Source: an uncultured Christensenella sp. (GTDB lineage: Bacteria; Bacillota; Clostridia; Christensenellales; UBA3700). From it: a DNA stretch of 10,371 nucleotides. The notes under the pieces are model-generated. The model did not search any database. It worked only from the letters and a program-made list of their open reading frames with translations, and was not told the origin of the DNA. The stretch spans positions 1 through 10,371 of the forward strand of contig CAJUEA010000030.1 of assembly GCA_910584975.1 (NCBI GenBank). The letters are read 5' to 3'. Within the stretch, counting starts at the first letter, position 1. Each line of letters starts with the position of its first letter. Position numbers and translations under genes: made by a program. Positions 7,367 through 10,371 of this stretch are shown piece after piece.

Positions 7367-8245
7367 ATGAATGGAATTATTGTTGTTAATGCTTATACCA
7401 CGACAAAATCAGAATTAAATCAAGCATTGCGATTACAAGAGGAGTTTAGCAAGCTTAATGTTAGCATAAATATTTTGCATACTGACGAAATTGCAGTTTT
7501 GATTGAGGATGGAAATTTTTCTTTTGTCAAAAATTTTGATTTTTGTATTTATTTGGATAAAGATAAACATATTCTTGAAATGTTAAGCAAATTAAATATA
7601 AGGCTGTTTAACAATGCAAAAGCTATTGAAATTTGCGACGACAAATTGCTTACTCATATCACACTTGCACAAAATAGCATTGCAATGCCAAAGACAATCG
7701 GTGGTGTCTTGTGTTATTATCCAAATGTAAAAGTTAAGGCAAGAATTTTGGATAATGCAGAAGAGCAACTTGGATACCCAATGATAATCAAAGAGGCACA
7801 TGGGTCTTGTGGCAAAGGAGTTTTTCTTGCAAATGACAGAGAAGAACTTGAAGAAATTGCTGAAAAAGTCAAATTGAAACCACATTTGTTTCAACAATTC
7901 ATAAAAAGTAGCAAAGGTAAGGATATAAGAGTAATTGTCATCGGTGGAAAATGCATTGGTGGGATGTTAAGGCAAAATGATTCGGATTTTAGGTCAAATA
8001 TAGAAATTGGTGGAACAGGCAAACAATTTACTTTAAACAAAGAGCAAATTGCCATATGTGAAAGAGTAGCTGACATTTTAAATCTTGACTATTGTGGCAT
8101 CGATTTGCTTATTGATAATGATAACAAAGCACTTGTTTGTGAAGTAAATTCCAACGCATTTTTTGCTGCTTTTGAAAAAATAACGCAAATTAATGTCGCA
8201 AAAATATATTGTGAATATATCTTACAACATATATATAAAATTTAA
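7367..8245 (+). CDS. RimK-like ATP-grasp ligase, substrate unknown
   Basis: A 292-residue cytosolic enzyme of the ATP-grasp superfamily, RimK/LysX/MptN branch, which activates a carboxylate as acyl phosphate and joins it to an amine, often an amino acid onto a peptide or protein end. Residues 1-90 form the pre-ATP-grasp fold. LGYPMIIKEAHGSCGKGV (135-152) holds Lys142 and the glycine-rich nucleotide loop. QQFIKSSKGKDIRVIVIGGK (176-195) and the DFRSN..GG segment (207-216) match RimK. GIDLLI (244-249) with Asp246 and CEVNSNAFF (258-266) with Glu259 and Asn261 supply the magnesium ligands. ATG follows GAGGG by 4 nt. It has its own promoter and terminator and no ligase partner gene beside it, so its substrate cannot be inferred. 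A Glu-adding role as in RimK is one option; amino-group carrier chemistry is unlikely without lysW or argX genes nearby. Confidence 0.88.
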   Translation: MNGIIVVNAYTTTKSELNQALRLQEEFSKLNVSINILHTDEIAVLIEDGNFSFVKNFDFCIYLDKDKHILEMLSKLNIRLFNNAKAIEICDDKLLTHITLAQNSIAMPKTIGGVLCYYPNVKVKARILDNAEEQLGYPMIIKEAHGSCGKGVFLANDREELEEIAEKVKLKPHLFQQFIKSSKGKDIRVIVIGGKCIGGMLRQNDSDFRSNIEIGGTGKQFTLNKEQIAICERVADILNLDYCGIDLLIDNDNKALVCEVNSNAFFAAFEKITQINVAKIYCEYILQHIYKI

Positions 8246-8279
8246 AAAAGGTACACTATTATTGTGTATCTTTTTTAAA
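8241..8279. terminator. Strong, probably bidirectional terminator between the ATP-grasp and rhomboid genes
   Basis: Arms TTTAAAAAAGGTACAC (8241-8256) and GTGTATCTTTTTTAAA (8264-8279) pair over 16 bp with one G-T pair and loop TATTATT. It overlaps the ATP-grasp stop codon and has A and T runs on the two sides, so it can end transcripts from both directions. It is also the only good terminator candidate for the rhomboid gene, 167 nt beyond that gene's stop; the 8280-8445 stretch between them is AT-rich and shows no gene. Confidence 0.8.
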
Positions 8280-8445
8280 TTAATGTTATATTTTGAATTT
8301 TTGTTTAATACTTTTGTCATATTCAATTAAAGCATAGTTAATTACCTTTTAATTAATCTTGGTGTTTTGGGATTTTTCATTTATTAGAAAGTCCAATAAA
8401 TATTAGCATAAATCCAATGTCTGTTTGGTAAAGTTAAATCAAATT

Positions 8446-9237
8446 TTAAATAGCTATATTGTTATTGTCATTAATATCTATCTCATTTTCGCTTGAATTT
8501 TCAGTTTGTGCTTTATAATTAGGACTGAATTTTCCTTTTTTCAAAATGAAGAATGGAAGAATAATGATTACACCGAAAATAAGTCCAAGTATCATAGACA
8601 CATTATGACAAACAGTTGTCCAACCAAAGCTTACAACATAAGTTGTAAGTATTCCATAAATTGCAGAGACGATAATTGTCGGTTTGTCAATTTGCTTAAA
8701 ACTCTTAATATTAAAGAAAAGTGCTGCAAGACCTAGTCCAATTAATGCAAAAATACCACCTGATGCACCAACACTAGGCATTGTTGCCTCAACAAATTTG
8801 TCTCCTGCCATAGCTGCATATAGTGGATCAGTAATAAGATATTGCATAAAGCCAGCTAAGAAATAAACAATGTATGTAAGCCACCAACCAAATTTTTTCT
8901 CAACATAATTGCCAATAAAATATAATCCTACAATATTAGCAATTAAATGTAAAATGAACGAATGCATAAACATTGAGGTTAGTTGCCTATACACAGCTGT
9001 TCCATTTGCCAAACAAGAGCCTGCACCCATATAATTTATCAGCAAGCCACCGCAATTGCCCATAAGATAGTTTATGGCAGGTGGAAGTGAATCATCCCAT
9101 GCATTAAAGCCAGTGTAGCCATTAGGGAAAGGCAAATATTTGTCTAGCAAATAAAAAATAATCAAAATGATTATCATAAAGTTTGTTACAGTAAGATAAC
9201 TTTTAAAATTTTTCTTTTCTCTCAAAATTTTTCTCAT
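8446..9237 (-). CDS. Rhomboid-family intramembrane protein, catalytic His apparently replaced
   Basis: A 263-residue polytopic membrane protein of the rhomboid family, normally serine proteases that cut within membranes. The start is the ATG at 9237 because GGAGG (9248-9244) sits 6 nt upstream; a longer frame would start inside the terminator hairpin. Segments: TM1 about 17-31; a long outside loop with Cys62 and Cys75; YRQLTSMFMHSFILHLIAN with the family H-x4-H-x3-N (His92, His97, Asn101); TM3 118-134; SVGASGGIFALIGLGL with GxSG Ser159 in TM4; TM5 186-205; TM6 about 208-232. In TM6 the usual A-H-x-x-G-x3-G reads S-M-I-L-G-L-I-F-G, putting Met215 at the catalytic His site; His211 lies one helical turn earlier. 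The C-tail is acidic and Asn-rich. It may be an inactive rhomboid or use His211; this is inferred by motif only. Controlled by the leader described upstream. Confidence 0.88.
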   Translation of the reverse strand: MRKILREKKNFKSYLTVTNFMIIILIIFYLLDKYLPFPNGYTGFNAWDDSLPPAINYLMGNCGGLLINYMGAGSCLANGTAVYRQLTSMFMHSFILHLIANIVGLYFIGNYVEKKFGWWLTYIVYFLAGFMQYLITDPLYAAMAGDKFVEATMPSVGASGGIFALIGLGLAALFFNIKSFKQIDKPTIIVSAIYGILTTYVVSFGWTTVCHNVSMILGLIFGVIIILPFFILKKGKFSPNYKAQTENSSENEIDINDNNNIAI

Positions 9238-9254
9238 GAAATACCTCCAATAAT

Positions 9255-9284
9255 AAAAAAGTGCGTCAACCGAAATCAACGCAC
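9255..9284 (-). terminator. Terminator in the rhomboid leader, just before the ribosome binding site
   Basis: On the minus strand GTGCGT (9284-9279) pairs with ACGCAC (9266-9261). The stem continues through UGA/UUG-type pairs to a UUCG-like loop and is followed by six T (9260-9255). It stands only 7 nt before GGAGG, so it can only serve to attenuate the rhomboid gene or end a small leader RNA. Confidence 0.8.
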
Positions 9285-9306
9285 AAAAATGCAAATTCCG
9301 ATTGTC

Positions 9307-9453
9307 GCTAAACTAACCAAATACATAATGAGATATTTCAATCACTATAACCGGTGGAACTTGCCTTTTATCAAATTCTATGGTTATAGAAATCACAAAT
9401 AATATTATTTCGAAAAAAATAATATCCCACATTCTATATTTAGTTAGTTTAGC
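9307..9453. repeat. 147-bp segment bounded by 17-bp inverted repeats
   Basis: GCTAAACTAACCAAATA (9307-9323) and TATTTAGTTAGTTTAGC (9437-9453) are inverted repeats matching at 16 of 17 positions. The flanks read ATTGTC (9301-9306) and ATAGTC (9454-9459), 5 of 6 alike, as an old target duplication might. This is the same DNA as the P1-bounded leader core, so it is either an RNA closing stem or the ends of a small MITE-like element. Confidence 0.6.
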
Positions 9454-9459
9454 ATAGTC

Positions 9460-9488
9460 AGTATATCATAAATTTTGAGGCTTGTCAA
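9460..9488 (-). promoter_or_regulatory. Consensus promoter of the rhomboid leader
   Basis: On the minus strand TTGACA (9488-9483) is perfect and TATACT (9465-9460) matches 5 of 6, with a 17-bp spacer. The predicted start falls at the first bases of the P1 stem. Confidence 0.85.
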
Positions 9489-9517
9489 TATTTAACTATC
9501 AAAAATTAAAATGTAAT

Positions 9518-9543
9518 AAAAAAACAATTAAGCATTTTTAATT
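9518..9543 (-). terminator. Weak terminator candidate for the 126-aa gene
   Basis: AATTAA (9543-9538) and TTAATT (9531-9526) pair over 6 A-T pairs, then G and seven T (9524-9518). It overlaps the stop codon. The stem is weak, so read-through toward the rhomboid promoter is possible. Confidence 0.4.
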
Positions 9544-9918
9544 TTTATTTTTTAAAATTAAAGTTAAATCGCCATCAGTAAAACCACAAGCAACAGCATT
9601 TACATTTTTTAATTTTGCAGAATAATTTCCATTATCTAAGTAGTTTGATATATTATTTTGCACTAAAGCCAAGGCATTTTCCCAGTTATCTGCTGTGAAT
9701 TTAAACTCATTGTTATCATTTCTGCTTGCATAAATTTCATCACAAGCCCAATCATCATTGTCTTTGTCAAAAGAAGATGTTGCAACCAGTTCAGTAGAGT
9801 ATCCATTTTCATTTTCATAAATATTAAAGTTAAAAGCAACAGCCTCCAAATTAAAATTCTTTAGAATATTATCCAACCATTTTTCAAATGTAATAGCCTT
9901 TTTCCATTTCCAAAACAT
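9538..9918 (-). CDS. Small acidic protein of unknown family, 126 residues
   Basis: I do not recognise the family. The start is the ATG at 9918: GGAGG (9928-9924) sits 5 nt upstream, whereas the in-frame ATG at 9930 overlaps that ribosome site and would add only four residues. There is no signal peptide or membrane segment, so the protein is probably cytosolic. It begins MFWKWKK and is otherwise rich in Asp, Asn and Glu. Recognisable segments are VAFNFNIYENENGY (27-40), DNDDWACDEIYASR (53-66) and VACGFTDGDL (109-118), with predicted alternating strands and helices like small single-domain alpha/beta proteins. The acidic, compact character recalls immunity-type or SMI1-like proteins, but that is only an impression; no toxin gene lies next to it. 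It has its own promoter and a leader of about 12 nt. Confidence 0.8.
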   Translation of the reverse strand: MFWKWKKAITFEKWLDNILKNFNLEAVAFNFNIYENENGYSTELVATSSFDKDNDDWACDEIYASRNDNNEFKFTADNWENALALVQNNISNYLDNGNYSAKLKNVNAVACGFTDGDLTLILKNKN

Positions 9919-9937
9919 AATATCCTCCATTAATAAA

Positions 9938-9967
9938 AATATAACATATGTAAATACTTATTGTCAA
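9938..9967 (-). promoter_or_regulatory. Promoter of the 126-aa gene
   Basis: On the minus strand TTGACA (9967-9962) is perfect; TATATT (9943-9938) matches 5 of 6 and is preceded by TGT, an extended -10. The spacer is 18 bp. Transcription would begin near 9931, right before GGAGG. Confidence 0.75.
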
Positions 9968-9970
9968 TAT

Positions 9971-10004
9971 AAAAAACGACCTAACATTAAGCAGTTAGGT
10001 TGTT
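9971..10004 (-). terminator. Terminator-like hairpin upstream of the 126-aa gene promoter
   Basis: ACCTAAC (9979-9985) and GTTAGGT (9994-10000) are perfect arms, extended outward by AACG (9975-9978) / TGTT (10001-10004) to about 11 pairs, with loop ATTAAGCA. On the minus strand the stem runs into six T (9976-9971), so it works against transcripts coming from the tRNA side. Confidence 0.75.
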
Positions 10005-10055
10005 ATAAAATATATAAATAATAGGATTTAAATAGGGTAGTGACTAATTTGCATT

Positions 10056-10087
10056 AAAAAATCACTAAACTTAAGTCTAGCGATTTT
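10056..10087 (-). terminator. Second terminator-like hairpin in the tRNA-distal spacer
   Basis: AAAATCACTAAAC (10058-10070) pairs with the 10075-10087 segment ending CGATTTT over about 13 positions on the minus strand, including G-T pairs and a TTAA tetraloop; T residues continue to 10056. No gene or promoter is visible in the 60 nt between it and the preceding terminator, which is AT-rich and holds only a 15-bp palindrome (10121-10135). Confidence 0.6.
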
Positions 10088-10147
10088 AAATGAATAATTA
10101 AAAAGTCATAGATAATTTCATAATAAACTTTATTAGCTAATTTTGAT

Positions 10148-10175
10148 AAAAAAGTCACACTTTTATAGTGTGACT
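10148..10175 (-). terminator. Terminator of the structured RNA / tRNA transcript
   Basis: AGTCACAC (10153-10160) and GTGTGACT (10168-10175) form a perfect 8-bp stem with loop TTTTATA; on the minus strand six T follow (10153-10148, the first one inside the stem). Confidence 0.85.
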
Positions 10176-10295
10176 GAATTTTTGGTATAGCGGCAGGAAT
10201 TTCACCTACTTTAAAATCGCCCTCGCCCGAATGAAAGTTACGCTATCTGTGCACCGCCATTGGATACAAATGTTCGGGCACAATCCAATGTGGGC
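10176..10295 (-). ncRNA. Candidate pseudoknotted RNA with a tRNA-like 3' end, directly after tRNA-Arg
   Basis: No reading frame of note lies here, yet the segment is clearly richer in G and C than the surrounding spacers, as RNA genes are in AT-rich genomes. On the minus strand CATTGGAT (10290-10283) pairs with ATCCAATG (10265-10258). The 17-nt loop contains GCCCGAA (10279-10273), which is complementary to TTCGGGC (10231-10225), a 7-bp pseudoknot. ATAGCG (10246-10241) pairs with CGCTAT (10192-10187), an acceptor-like stem. Contiguous with its 3' strand is a T-arm-like hairpin, GTAGG-TGAAATT-CCTGC (10209-10193), with 5-7-5 geometry and T54/A58-equivalents. ACCA follows (10186-10183), and then the terminator. 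The T loop lacks the usual TTC, and the middle does not form D and anticodon arms, so it is not an ordinary tRNA or tmRNA. It may be co-transcribed with tRNA-Arg. Confidence 0.55.
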
Positions 10296-10370
10296 TGGTG
10301 GACTATACAGGAATCGAACCTGTAACTAGCCCTTAGGAGGGGCTTGTTATATCCATTTAACTAATAATCC
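10296..10370 (-). tRNA. tRNA-Arg, anticodon CCT
   Basis: A complete cloverleaf. Acceptor GGATTAT / ATAGTCC has 7 pairs with one G-T, discriminator A, and encoded CCA (10298-10296). The D arm is GTTA...TAAC. The anticodon stem AGCCC/GGGCT encloses the loop CTCCTAA, giving anticodon CCT, which reads AGG as arginine. The T arm is ACAGG-TTCGATT-CCTGT. The gene's promoter lies outside the window. Confidence 0.96.
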
Positions 10371-10371
10371 A

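Larger units (their letters stand above)
9255..9453 (-). promoter_or_regulatory. Structured 5' leader of the rhomboid gene: candidate riboswitch/attenuator, no known class recognised
   Basis: The transcript would start at about 9455. P1 pairs 9453-9437 with 9323-9307 over 17 bp with one G-U. P2 pairs 9430-9422 (GTGGGATAT) with 9336-9328 (ATATCTCAT). Inside, CTATAACC (9389-9382) can pair with GGTTATAG (9352-9345). Alternatively, hairpin TTCTAT-AACC-ATAGAA (9391-9376) can form and present its AACC loop to GGTT. After P1, GCGACAATCGGAATT (9308-9294) can pair with the loop and 3' arm of the terminator (9279-9263), 14 of 15 positions including three wobbles. That gives an antiterminator that excludes the terminator and shares two bases with P1. 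I looked for signatures of common riboswitches and T-boxes on the sense strand and saw none. Confidence 0.55.

Noticed and set aside
9353..9360. GGTGGAAC on the plus strand resembling the T-box core
   Set aside because: The rest of the T-box (ACCGCG, specifier stem, following terminator) is missing, and downstream on this strand lies only the antisense of another gene; the real transcript runs the other way.
10196..10206. GGTGAAATTCC on the minus strand, as found in FMN riboswitches
   Set aside because: Only one copy is present, the other conserved FMN-riboswitch blocks are missing, and no riboflavin gene follows; a T-arm-like hairpin explains it better.
10183..10247. Ordinary tRNA or tmRNA ending at the ACCA
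   Set aside because: Acceptor and T arm fit, but the T loop is TGAAATT instead of TTCRANY and no D or anticodon arm forms; about 62 nt is too short for a tRNA and the tmRNA tag frame is absent.
10296..10370. tRNA-Arg as an integration site (attB) for a mobile element
   Set aside because: No second copy of the tRNA 3' end and no integrase is present in this window, so there is nothing to support an inserted element.

Overview
The window looks like AT-rich chromosomal DNA from a low-GC Gram-positive bacterium (Bacillota, probably an uncultured Clostridia-like lineage). The grounds are TTGACA/TATAAT promoters, GGAGG-type ribosome binding sites, two lipoproteins with lipoboxes, U-tract terminators and a type-Ibeta DAHP synthase of the Thermotoga/Bacillus kind. 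TGA is used as a stop codon (aroF, second Sel1 gene), so this is the standard bacterial code. The genus cannot be read from the sequence.

Plus strand, 1-8280. First comes the end-of-window part of an aromatic amino acid operon: aroF (DAHP synthase, missing only its first few bases) overlapping by 4 nt with tyrA (prephenate dehydrogenase, catalytic part only). A perfect-consensus promoter with a 15-bp palindrome between -35 and -10 then starts a block of four genes: lipoprotein, Sel1-repeat protein, Sel1-repeat protein, lipoprotein. The two lipoproteins are diverged paralogues and so are, at least in architecture, the two Sel1 proteins. Intrinsic terminators follow the first and second lipoprotein genes. 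The block is followed by a solitary RimK-like ATP-grasp ligase gene with its own extended -10 promoter and a strong terminator.

Minus strand, 8446-10371. Reading right to left: tRNA-Arg(CCT); directly behind it a GC-richer segment that folds into a pseudoknotted RNA with a tRNA-like 3' end and its own terminator; two more terminator-like hairpins; a 126-aa gene of unknown family; and a rhomboid-type membrane protein. The rhomboid gene is preceded by a consensus promoter and a leader of about 215 nt. That leader holds a long closing stem, internal alternative stems, a terminator just before the ribosome binding site, and an antiterminator that excludes it. The rhomboid keeps the catalytic GxSG serine but has Met where the catalytic His normally lies.

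The two points most worth following are the attenuator/riboswitch-like leader of the rhomboid gene, whose 147-bp core could instead be a small inverted-repeat element, and the structured RNA downstream of tRNA-Arg. No CRISPR array, transposase, integrase or rRNA is visible.
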